Below are positions 7,831 to 12,977 of a stretch of DNA of 12,992 bases, piece after piece (position 1 is the first letter of the stretch; the number at the start of each line of letters is the position of its first letter). Position numbers and translations under genes: made by a program. The notes under the pieces are model-generated. The model was given only the letters and a program-made list of their open reading frames with translations, was not told where the DNA came from and made no database searches. Source of the stretch: Lachnospiraceae bacterium UBA1760 (GTDB taxonomy: Bacteria > Bacillota > Clostridia > Lachnospirales > Lachnospiraceae). The DNA is taken from contig DCHE01000017.1 of assembly GCA_002314775.1 (NCBI GenBank), forward strand, positions 1 to 12,992, written 5' to 3'.

Positions 7831-8949
7831 CTACCTCTTATTCTTGTCAAATTCTTTTAATAAAGACAATCTTTTCTGAAACATTTCCCATCTCTCGTCA
7901 TCTTCAAACCATTCTCTTTTAGGTTCACCTATTTGATTAAGTCCAACAAGCTTCACAGCACTTATTGCGGCGTCCTTTTGAGATATCATTCCTCCTTCAG
8001 GCAAACACGCTGTTCCTTGCAACGAATCATAATTCATAAATGCTTTGTTAAAATCCATAAGTGGATAAAGACCTTCGATTTTATTATTGTTGTTATCAAC
8101 CCAAAATCCCCAGTTTCCCCAATGTCTGTCATTATTACCAATCAAATAGTCAACTATATTCATCATATGATACGCCCTAAAGCTCTTCTCAAATACAATG
8201 TCCTGTAAAGTCGTATCATGATTCAATGCGTAAATCTCTACAAATTCCGCAGATACCAAGGATTTTTCTAAGGATGTAATCAGTTCACAAGAACTAACAA
8301 TTTGTCCATCAAATATATCTTCTTCATAACAAACATGCAAAGTGTCAAAGCAATCTATTATTTTGCTGGCCAATATCTCTGCCTTAACATCACGCATCAA
8401 TCCATCTTTTAAAAGCTTAAATGTTTGATTTTTTCTAACCCACGCTTTAGGTGCAACTCCTGGCGTTCCAAGATCTGGAGAAACATCCTCCGGTCGAATC
8501 ATCTGACTATTCTCGATAGTCAAGCTTTTTCCTCTAAGTGAAACGTCAACAAATACTTCTGATAGCGAGTGATTTAGGATATTAATATCATTAAAATTAA
8601 CTTTTTCACGGAATCCTTTTACCCAAAATACATCCATCATAGAAACACAATGATAACTAATTGCTATTTCAGAACGATCCTTATCATTAACACTCTGCTT
8701 CATCCCTAATGTGTTAAGTATTTCTTTGGCATATTTTCTATCGAGAGATAGGACTCTAGATGAACACCAAGCATAAAAATTAACTAAATTATTCAATCTA
8801 TCATCAATATCATCTGACTCTTCAAAGTATAAATTGTAAGGCATAAATGAAGGGTAATAAATTGTGCAATAACCGTCTCGGTTGATTGATGCAACTTTTC
8901 GGTCTTTATGCATTATAGCGAATTTGTTCCAGTTTAATGTTGTTGCCAT
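7831..8949 (-). CDS. HipA-like Ser/Thr kinase (toxin-type), no HipB partner
   Basis: A 372-residue protein with the HipA-type kinase core. There is a Gly-rich loop region (LGTPGVAPKAWV, about 160-171) and the catalytic loop NDRHWGN (273-279: Asp274 as catalytic base, Asn279 as metal ligand). The metal-binding motif MDFN follows, with Asp299. HipA-family kinases phosphorylate protein targets such as glutamyl-tRNA synthetase and cause growth arrest or persistence; the target here is unknown. I chose the ATG at 8947-8949 (MATTLNW) because AAAGGAGG lies seven bases upstream and a strong promoter just before it. An ATG nine codons earlier lies upstream of that ribosome binding site. HipA genes usually follow a HipB-type antitoxin gene. 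Here the upstream neighbour is a cut transposase fragment, so the partner may have been lost. Confidence 0.8.
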   Translation of the reverse strand: MATTLNWNKFAIMHKDRKVASINRDGYCTIYYPSFMPYNLYFEESDDIDDRLNNLVNFYAWCSSRVLSLDRKYAKEILNTLGMKQSVNDKDRSEIAISYHCVSMMDVFWVKGFREKVNFNDINILNHSLSEVFVDVSLRGKSLTIENSQMIRPEDVSPDLGTPGVAPKAWVRKNQTFKLLKDGLMRDVKAEILASKIIDCFDTLHVCYEEDIFDGQIVSSCELITSLEKSLVSAEFVEIYALNHDTTLQDIVFEKSFRAYHMMNIVDYLIGNNDRHWGNWGFWVDNNNNKIEGLYPLMDFNKAFMNYDSLQGTACLPEGGMISQKDAAISAVKLVGLNQIGEPKREWFEDDERWEMFQKRLSLLKEFDKNKR

Positions 8950-8962
8950 TATTTTCCCTCCT

Positions 8963-9226
8963 TTATATTTCAGCATTTATACCCTTATAATTATAGTCTA
9001 ATTTGACTGTTTTATCAACTTTTCCGTATTCAACTTCTCCATATACCGTTTTGACAGTTGTTTTTCTTTTACCTTTGTTGCGGTATGCATCCTTATCCCT
9101 GTTTTCCATAAGATAGGTATCGTAGCGTTCTAGGAAGTCCCTTGTGTATTCCTGACCAAGTTTACATATCATTTCAAAAGTTTTTACCTCAAAGTCCTTG
9201 AAAGTTAATCCATTTTCGTTTAGCAT
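8963..9226 (-). pseudogene. ISLre2-family transposase, 5' fragment
   Basis: The frame begins MLNENGLTFKDFEVKTFEMI and runs through RDKDAYRNKGKRKTT and VKTVYGEVEY. From memory this is the N-terminal region of ISLre2 (UPF0236) transposases, which are normally more than 400 residues. After GEVEY, near 9028, family resemblance ends abruptly and the frame runs into the promoter of the HipA-like gene, stopping just before that gene. All catalytic parts are missing, so it is dead. An AAGGAG lies 17-18 bases before the ATG, which is too far to be good. The fragment shows that an insertion sequence landed here and was later mostly deleted, together with whatever lay between it and the kinase gene. Confidence 0.75.
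8990..9018 (-). promoter_or_regulatory. Promoter TTGATA-17-TATAAT of the HipA-like gene
   Basis: Minus-strand -35 TTGATA (9013-9018), a 17-base spacer and a perfect -10 TATAAT (8990-8995). It lies inside the open frame that continues from the transposase fragment. This shows that the last 20 or so codons of that frame are promoter DNA rather than protein. Confidence 0.8.
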
Positions 9227-9296
9227 AATAGTATCACATAAATCTCCTTATCATTTTGTGTTCGCAAACTAAATAATAAGATTTTTTTATGTGATT

Positions 9297-9332
9297 GGGA
9301 AGAGGTTTCGGTCTCTTCCCTTTATTTTTTTG
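9297..9332 (+). terminator. Orphan plus-strand terminator
   Basis: GGGAAGAG (9297-9304) pairs with CTCTTCCC (9313-9320), with an eight-base loop, followed on the plus strand by a T-rich run. No plus-strand gene lies upstream, so it looks like a relic of a lost gene. On the minus strand there is no T-run behind it. The rest of 9227-9483 holds no gene that I can see apart from the 46-bp repeat. Confidence 0.65.
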
Positions 9333-9436
9333 TTTTTCTGCCAACTAATATTTTACTCTAAGGTATAAGCCACTGCTGGGCTTTCTTTCAAATAAGTATT
9401 ATCCTAATCTACAAGTTCAAGCTTAAATACATTTAG

Positions 9437-9482
9437 CATTTAAAGCGATTATGCATATATGCAAGAACCCACGAAACCGCAA
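9437..9482. repeat. 46-bp direct repeat, copy 2 (abuts the sigma factor stop codon)
   Basis: Identical to 6927-6972. Here it is a fossil of the 3' end of the membrane-protein gene. It starts one base past the TAA of the sigma factor gene and has no coding context of its own. Confidence 0.95.
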
Positions 9483-9483
9483 A

Positions 9484-11172
9484 TTACTGATACTGGCTCT
9501 TTACTATATTTCCATCCTGGTCGAACTGGATTTTTAAAATTCCTGTTGGATTTCCTCCGCTAAACTCTCTGTTAGCCGCTCTGTCCTTTAGCATTTCGTC
9601 CATCTCAGTTCCATACGGAATAAATATCTTAGTCCCCTCATCAAGCTTTACCGTTCTTTTATAATTATCACCGTAAAGCTCAAAATATTCCATTCCAGTA
9701 AAATCATCAAATGGTCCCATTATATCATTGCTATGCTTGTAGGTTGCACCATCCTCGCCAACAAATTCCTTTGTAGGTCTTCCATTTTCGTTGTATTCCT
9801 CACTGACAAGGGTAAATGTTTCACCAGCAACAATATTCTCCTCGGTGCAGTTATTGTACTGGTCAGAGGTCATAGAAATTGTATAGTTAATGCTTGAAAT
9901 CTCAATCAGAAATCCGCCCTCGATCTCCTCAAGCTGAAGCTCATATCTGTCGATTACTATATCATTTTCATCCGGCTCACCTTTTTCGATTAGCTTACTT
10001 CTAATATTTATATAAACAGGGTTAGGCAAGCCATAAAGGTTGCTCAAATCATAGTAATTATCTTCTTCTTTTTTCTCCTCAGTGCTTACCTCAGTCTCCG
10101 TATCTGTGTTCTCTGAAGTGTTCTCTGAAGTTTCTGTTTTGGTGTTTTCCTCAGTGTTTTCCTCAGTATTTTCCTCAGTGTTTATAGCAGTTTCTACCTC
10201 AGTATTCTTCGCTTCGGTTAACCCAGTGATTTCAGTGGTAATATTGGCATTTACATTGTTCTCACTCTTTTTGTTTTTAACTAGCACTGATATCAGAATT
10301 ATCACTCCTGAAATTACAATTGCCGAGCATACTATGGCTACAGCCAACTTTGTCACCAAAGAATTTGCTCCCTTTGCAGCAACACTTTTTCCTGCGACAT
10401 TACCTTGACTGACATTTGACACGCTTACTCCACTACTCGCAGTGCTATTATTTGCCATGGCTGCGTATACATAGTTGGTTGCATAGCACCTTGCTATAGC
10501 CGAAGCAGCCACACCCGACGCATAATAAGCCCTTGACTCCATCCCAACAAGATAAAGTAAAAATGGTATCGGAGCCACACTGTAAAGTCTGTAGCCCTTT
10601 TTCTGCATTTCATCACATTTGGCACGGAGGGCATTTCTTCCATAGGTGAGTCTTGACTTAACTGTATTTTCAGAAATCTCAAGAGCCTGTGCAATGTCCT
10701 TAATCTTCATATCCTCAATGTGATACATGAGAATGCACATTTTTTGCTCCTCAGACAGACTCTCAAGCATCTCGTACAAAAACTGCTGGGTCTCCTGAAT
10801 CGTATAATTCACCTCTGGCTGCGCGCCAATATAATCGTCCTCAACATCGTACTCACAATAATTACCCTCACCATCATCAAATGAAAGCTCCGAAAATAAA
10901 ACCGGCTTCTTTTTCTTTAATGCATTTTTTGCTGTATTGGCAACAATAAGGCTGAGCCAGTTAGGGAATTTCTCCGGCTCTCTTATAGTACTTAGCTTAT
11001 TCCATGCACTCAAATATGCATCCTGAAGCACATCCTGAGCGTCCTCTTCATTTCCCATATACTTAAGTGCCATATAGTACTTGTCGTAATAGGTATTCTC
11101 GTAAAGGTACGTAAATCCTTCGTTATTTCCATTAAGTGCGAGGCCTACTGCCTCAATATATGAACTAATCAT
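9484..11172 (-). CDS. ECF sigma factor fused to a transmembrane anchor and outer domain
   Basis: A 562-residue protein. Residues 1-190 are an ECF-type sigma-70 factor: region 2 (about 20-88, with DAQDVLQDAYLSAWNKL) and region 4 with its helix-turn-helix (about 130-186, ISENTVKSRLTYGRNALR). A short hydrophobic patch follows (about 200-212), then a clear transmembrane helix (273-298) capped by KNKK. Next comes a Thr/Glu/Asn-rich spacer built from short repeats (about 310-370) and a soluble domain of about 190 residues that I do not recognise. The topology puts the sigma part inside and the last domain outside. That suggests a one-protein signal receiver, released by proteolysis or conformational change, in place of a separate anti-sigma factor. 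The start follows GGAGG at six bases and overlaps the stop of the 53-residue gene before it, so translation is probably coupled. Confidence 0.85.
   Translation of the reverse strand: MISSYIEAVGLALNGNNEGFTYLYENTYYDKYYMALKYMGNEEDAQDVLQDAYLSAWNKLSTIREPEKFPNWLSLIVANTAKNALKKKKPVLFSELSFDDGEGNYCEYDVEDDYIGAQPEVNYTIQETQQFLYEMLESLSEEQKMCILMYHIEDMKIKDIAQALEISENTVKSRLTYGRNALRAKCDEMQKKGYRLYSVAPIPFLLYLVGMESRAYYASGVAASAIARCYATNYVYAAMANNSTASSGVSVSNVSQGNVAGKSVAAKGANSLVTKLAVAIVCSAIVISGVIILISVLVKNKKSENNVNANITTEITGLTEAKNTEVETAINTEENTEENTEENTKTETSENTSENTDTETEVSTEEKKEEDNYYDLSNLYGLPNPVYINIRSKLIEKGEPDENDIVIDRYELQLEEIEGGFLIEISSINYTISMTSDQYNNCTEENIVAGETFTLVSEEYNENGRPTKEFVGEDGATYKHSNDIMGPFDDFTGMEYFELYGDNYKRTVKLDEGTKIFIPYGTEMDEMLKDRAANREFSGGNPTGILKIQFDQDGNIVKSQYQ
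10142..10180. repeat. 12-bp tandem repeats in the sigma factor spacer
   Basis: About three near-identical 12-base units (core TTTTCCTCAGT on the plus strand) encode the repeated Asn-Thr-Glu-Glu of the spacer between membrane and outer domain. The copy number can change without breaking the frame. Confidence 0.7.
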
Positions 11173-11326
11173 CTTCTTCCTCCGGTTCCTTTTCGGTTAA
11201 TACACAAGGTGAACTAGCCTTCCTTTCAACAATGCATTTCCCTTTAATAAGACCTTCACTTAGAAATGCATCGTAATCAAGCTGCACAAGTTTCTTTAAT
11301 AGCTTTATTACACTAACATCTGGCAT
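11165..11326 (-). CDS. Small 53-residue protein overlapping the sigma factor gene
   Basis: The frame starts at an ATG (11324-11326) reading MPDVSVIKLLKKLVQLDYDA and ends in an acidic tail, EKEPEEEDD. Its TAG overlaps the start of the sigma factor gene by eight bases. It begins about 20 bases after the stop of the 145-residue gene. The ribosome binding site is imperfect: AGGAG lies 14 bases before the ATG. The protein is soluble, with Cys31 and Cys41, and has no family that I recognise. Its position between two co-directed genes and tight overlap with the sigma gene argue that it is real and coupled to it; a regulator of that sigma factor is possible but is only inference. Confidence 0.55.
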   Translation of the reverse strand: MPDVSVIKLLKKLVQLDYDAFLSEGLIKGKCIVERKASSPCVLTEKEPEEEDD

Positions 11327-11346
11327 ACTATATTTGCAAGCTCCTA

Positions 11347-11784
11347 TTATATGTTTTTATAATCTTTACAGTATGAAATATAGCGCTGATGGCCACAGCA
11401 CTTGCAGGTATAAACCTTTCTGTACCACTTCCTTGTGCCTGGAATATATTCCTCTCTTGTGCCAATTTTATCATGATTATTGTTATATCTCTTAACTTCA
11501 GTAAGAATTGAAATATTGTCACTTCCAACGTATTCCCTGCCGGTTCTCTTCATAGCAAACATCTTCCTGCAGCAGCTGCATCTCCTTTTCATTCCAAAAA
11601 CAAATGTCTCAGCCGCCACATACAGAACTCCGATCAACCCAATCATTGCATACATTATCGCATAGGCCATCGGACTAGAGTATCTCTGATTAGAAATGCT
11701 CATAATCCCACCAACCACTATTGCAATCCATACAAGACTTGCAACTCTCCAAACTCCATTAACCACTTTCTTTACAAAACTCAT
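11347..11784 (-). CDS. Two-helix membrane protein with Zn-ribbon-like cysteines
   Basis: A 145-residue protein. Two membrane helices (about 13-30 and 39-62) precede a soluble part with two cysteine knuckles: Cys69-x-Cys-Cys72 and Cys127-x-Cys-Cys130 followed by GH, plus Cys139. Paired CxxC knuckles of this kind usually bind zinc. The short N-terminus is basic, so the soluble part is probably cytoplasmic. The start has GGAGG eight bases upstream. It is the first gene of the apparent operon with the 53-residue protein and the membrane-tethered sigma factor. A role in that signalling unit is suggested by position only. Confidence 0.7.
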   Translation of the reverse strand: MSFVKKVVNGVWRVASLVWIAIVVGGIMSISNQRYSSPMAYAIMYAMIGLIGVLYVAAETFVFGMKRRCSCCRKMFAMKRTGREYVGSDNISILTEVKRYNNNHDKIGTREEYIPGTRKWYRKVYTCKCCGHQRYISYCKDYKNI

Positions 11785-11849
11785 TTTTCTTTCCTCCGTT
11801 TTCTTTTTTTCCAGGCAAATCTCTTATTTTTTAGCCCTTATACTAATAA

Positions 11850-11875
11850 GACAACGAAGGTATAAAAAAAGTTTT
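11850..11875 (-). promoter_or_regulatory. Possible ECF-type promoter of the sigma factor operon
   Basis: Minus-strand AAAAC (11871-11875), then seven T, then CGTTGTC (11850-11856). ECF promoters typically pair an AAC-containing -35 with CGT at -10. The gap here is 14 bases to CGTT, or 18 to GTC, so neither is ideal. No vegetative promoter is visible in this gap, which fits self-activation by the sigma factor but does not prove it. Confidence 0.3.
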
Positions 11876-11895
11876 ATAATTTTTATAATTTTTTT

Positions 11896-11933
11896 CTCTT
11901 GGTTATGCTGCTGGCTCTAAGAGCAATAAATAA
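11896..11933 (+). pseudogene. Decapitated copy of the toxin-like peptide gene (copy B)
   Basis: Only the last dozen codons and the TAA of the peptide gene remain, identical to 7690-7727. The sequence just upstream is a run of T with two copies of TTTATAATTT and has no start codon or ribosome binding site. The break therefore removed the promoter, leader and first two thirds of the gene. Confidence 0.8.
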
Positions 11934-11954
11934 ACACAAAATGACCGCCCACAG
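11896..11954. repeat. 59-bp repeat shared with copy A (7690-7748)
   Basis: Identical over 59 bases to 7690-7748; the left edge coincides with the point where copy B is cut. Confidence 0.95.
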
Positions 11955-12028
11955 CCTGGTAAACTTGAGCGGTCATTTCGACCAATAAACTATATCAGGC
12001 TAACCGTCTATCGGTAGCACCTTCTTAT
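11935..12028 (-). ncRNA. Predicted antisense RNA of copy B (orphan antitoxin RNA)
   Basis: The promoter at 12035-12063 predicts a start near 12028 on the minus strand. The transcript would run about 95 bases to the hairpin at 11939-11978. Its 5' part can fold as GCTACCG/CGGTTAGC with one bulge. It would be complementary to the remnant of the peptide gene's 3' flank here, and through the identical 59 bases also to part of the mRNA of copy A. Both ends are inferred from promoter and terminator only. Confidence 0.55.
11939..11978. terminator. Terminator of copy B
   Basis: AAATGACCGC (11939-11948) pairs perfectly with GCGGTCATTT (11969-11978) around a 20-base loop. T residues follow on the minus strand (TTTGTGTTTA). 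It is homologous to the terminator at 7732-7771. Confidence 0.75.
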
Positions 12029-12034
12029 ATACCT

Positions 12035-12063
12035 ATATTAGCATTTGACCGCATCTGCGTCAA
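12035..12063 (-). promoter_or_regulatory. Antisense promoter of copy B
   Basis: Minus-strand -35 TTGACG (12058-12063), a 17-base spacer ending in TGC, and -10 TAATAT (12035-12040); an extended -10 arrangement. It aligns base for base with the promoter at 12437-12465. Confidence 0.75.
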
Positions 12064-12115
12064 ACGTATATTCTATTATCTTTTGCTGCACATTATCACA
12101 ATTTTCCTTTTGTTC

Positions 12116-12144
12116 TTGATTACAGAACGTATGTTTGTTATAAT
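12116..12144 (+). promoter_or_regulatory. Sense promoter of the complete toxin-like locus (copy C)
   Basis: -35 TTGATT (12116-12121), a 17-base spacer, and a perfect -10 TATAAT (12139-12144) preceded by TGT, an extended -10. The expected start is near 12151, giving a leader of about 100 bases. Confidence 0.8.
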
Positions 12145-12150
12145 AGTATT

Positions 12151-12251
12151 GGTGCTACCCTACACGGTAGGCGGTTAGCCTCCCCCAGAGAGTTATAGCT
12201 CTGTTCACATAGAAATCCTTTATGGAAATTTGTGAAAGGAGGTTCGTGGTT
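12151..12251 (+). promoter_or_regulatory. Structured leader that can mask the toxin ribosome binding site
   Basis: AGCCTCC (12177-12183) can pair with GGAGGTT (12238-12244) over seven bases, one a G-U pair, burying the Shine-Dalgarno of the peptide gene. Local hairpins lie at 12186-12203 (CAGAG/CTCTG) and at the very 5' end (CTACC/GGTAG). Long-range masking of this kind is known in type I toxin mRNAs. Here it is predicted from pairing by eye. Confidence 0.5.
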
Positions 12252-12353
12252 ATGCTCACTATCGAAGGATTAATAGCTGTTATCAGCTTATGTATTTCAT
12301 GTTTTAGTCTTGGATACGCTTTCGGTAAGAGAGAGTCCAAGACACGAAAATAG
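12252..12353 (+). CDS. Small hydrophobic peptide, type I toxin-like (copy C, complete locus)
   Basis: A 33-residue peptide. One membrane helix (about residues 4-25, beginning LTIEGLIAVISLCISCF) is followed by a basic tail, KRESKTRK. This is the classic build of type I toxins such as TxpA or the Fst group, which insert into the inner membrane. AAAGGAGG lies nine bases before the ATG. The locus is intact, with an extended -10 promoter, a leader able to mask the ribosome binding site, a shared terminator whose stem starts at the stop codon, and a convergent promoter for an antisense RNA. Comparison with the copy at 7635-7727 shows mostly conservative and synonymous changes, evidence of selection on the peptide. 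I cannot match it to a named family; holin-like toxin families are the nearest idea. Confidence 0.7.
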   Translation: MLTIEGLIAVISLCISCFSLGYAFGKRESKTRK

Positions 12354-12430
12354 CCGCCCAAACCTGAAAACCTTGGCGGCTATTCGTCGTTAAAATATCA
12401 GGCTAACCGTCTATCGGTAGCACTTTCTTT
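12345..12430 (-). ncRNA. Predicted antisense RNA of copy C (RNA antitoxin)
   Basis: The promoter at 12437-12465 predicts a start near 12430. The RNA would run about 85 bases leftwards to the hairpin at 12349-12384, overlapping the stop codon and 3' end of the peptide mRNA. Convergent transcripts meeting at a shared terminator are the layout of txpA/RatA- and bsrG/SR4-type systems. Its 5' region holds the motif GTGCTACC..ACGG..TTAGCCT, which also begins the peptide mRNA. Ends are inferred, not measured. Confidence 0.6.
12349..12384. terminator. Shared bidirectional terminator of copy C
   Basis: AATAGCCGCC (12349-12358) pairs perfectly with GGCGGCTATT (12375-12384), with a 16-base loop. The peptide gene's TAG (12351-12353) is inside the left arm. 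Four T end the stem on the minus strand; the plus-strand T signal is weak. Confidence 0.75.
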
Positions 12431-12436
12431 ACGGTT

Positions 12437-12465
12437 ATTCTAGCATTTAACCGTGTGTATGTCAA
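12437..12465 (-). promoter_or_regulatory. Antisense promoter of copy C
   Basis: Minus-strand perfect -35 TTGACA (12460-12465), a 17-base spacer ending in TGC, and -10 TAGAAT (12437-12442). It is stronger by consensus than the sense promoter's -35, as expected for an antitoxin RNA that must be in excess. Confidence 0.8.
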
Positions 12466-12502
12466 ACGTATATTCTGTTATTTCTAATTGTGGTGAGTTC
12501 AT
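12440..12502 (-). CDS. Possible 20-residue ORF downstream of the 135-residue gene
   Basis: An ATG at 12500-12502 has GGAGG eight bases upstream. The frame begins MNSPQLEITEYTFD and ends at a TAG that overlaps the -10 of the antisense promoter. It starts 17 bases after the stop of the 135-residue gene. Copy B has a similar frame end (EYTFD..AVKC). The differences between the two are mostly non-synonymous, so the likeness probably reflects promoter conservation rather than protein. Treat as doubtful. Confidence 0.25.
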   Translation of the reverse strand: MNSPQLEITEYTFDIHTVKC

Positions 12503-12519
12503 TTTCAATCCCTCCAATC

Positions 12520-12927
12520 TTATCTAGCAAGATACTTCATAACTCTTTCACAATCGCTTTCACACAGACTCTCTAAATCACCTGCTTCATTTATTCTGCA
12601 GGCAATGCAGCGGCTATAAATCTTAAGGTCAAGCTCAGGAATAACCGCAAGTGGCTTAATCTCATAGCCGTCTTCCTCGAAGCATTTTCTTACTCGCTCC
12701 AAATCTTCCTCTTCCTCGTACTTGTTATAAACAAGCACGACATTCTCGCTGTCAGGAATTCGAACTATAGTCCTGTCAATCTTCTCGCTTATTTTAATTG
12801 ATGAATCAAGATATCCAAGTATAAATCGATCCACTTCATCTGCCGTGATACTTGTAAATGTACGGTTGCCATAAAACGCCTGTGCAATAATATCAATATG
12901 CTTCTTGTTTTCTACTTTCTTATTCAT
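12520..12927 (-). CDS. Hypothetical cytoplasmic protein, 135 residues
   Basis: I do not recognise this protein. It has no signal peptide or membrane segment. It looks like an alpha/beta protein with acidic stretches (EEEEDLERVRKCFEEDGYEI, about 71-90) and four cysteines in the last third (near residues 107, 110, 122 and 126). GGAGG lies nine bases before the ATG. A closer ATG, only two bases after the GGAGG, opens a frame of four codons and is unlikely. A TATAAT at 12972-12977 gives it a probable promoter. Its stop codon lies about 55 bases before the antisense promoter of the toxin-like locus on the same strand, with no terminator between. Transcripts from this gene could therefore run into the antisense RNA unless stopped at the shared terminator. 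Confidence 0.7.
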   Translation of the reverse strand: MNKKVENKKHIDIIAQAFYGNRTFTSITADEVDRFILGYLDSSIKISEKIDRTIVRIPDSENVVLVYNKYEEEEDLERVRKCFEEDGYEIKPLAVIPELDLKIYSRCIACRINEAGDLESLCESDCERVMKYLAR

Positions 12928-12971
12928 TTTTCATTTCCTCCATGTAGTAAGTATTTCTTTGTTATGACTAC

Positions 12972-12977
12972 ATTATA
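12972..12977 (-). promoter_or_regulatory. -10 box for the 135-residue protein gene
   Basis: A perfect minus-strand TATAAT about 45 bases upstream of the ATG. A -35 at normal spacing would lie beyond the window edge. Confidence 0.5.

Noticed and set aside
10142..10180. Short tandem repeats considered as a CRISPR-like array
   Set aside because: The units are 12 bases, have no spacers and lie in frame within a coding spacer.
10082..10408. A plus-strand Ser/Val-rich frame of 108 codons
   Set aside because: It is the complement of the Thr/Glu repeat spacer of the sigma factor; low complexity and no ribosome binding site.
12155..12361. A 68-codon minus-strand frame opposite the copy C peptide gene
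   Set aside because: No ribosome binding site. It runs through the leader structures and terminator, and resembles the copy A extension only because the opposite strand is conserved.
12152..12423. The inverted repeat around the copy C gene considered as transposon ends
   Set aside because: Homology between copies B and C runs well past the right-hand motif into the antisense promoter, so the repeat is not an element boundary.
12440..12502. A conserved peptide ending EYTFD..VKC, shared by copies B and C
   Set aside because: Not accepted as a conserved protein: differences between the copies are mostly non-synonymous, while the -35, extended -10 and spacing are kept, so promoter conservation explains it. 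Listed only as a doubtful ORF because of its good ribosome binding site.
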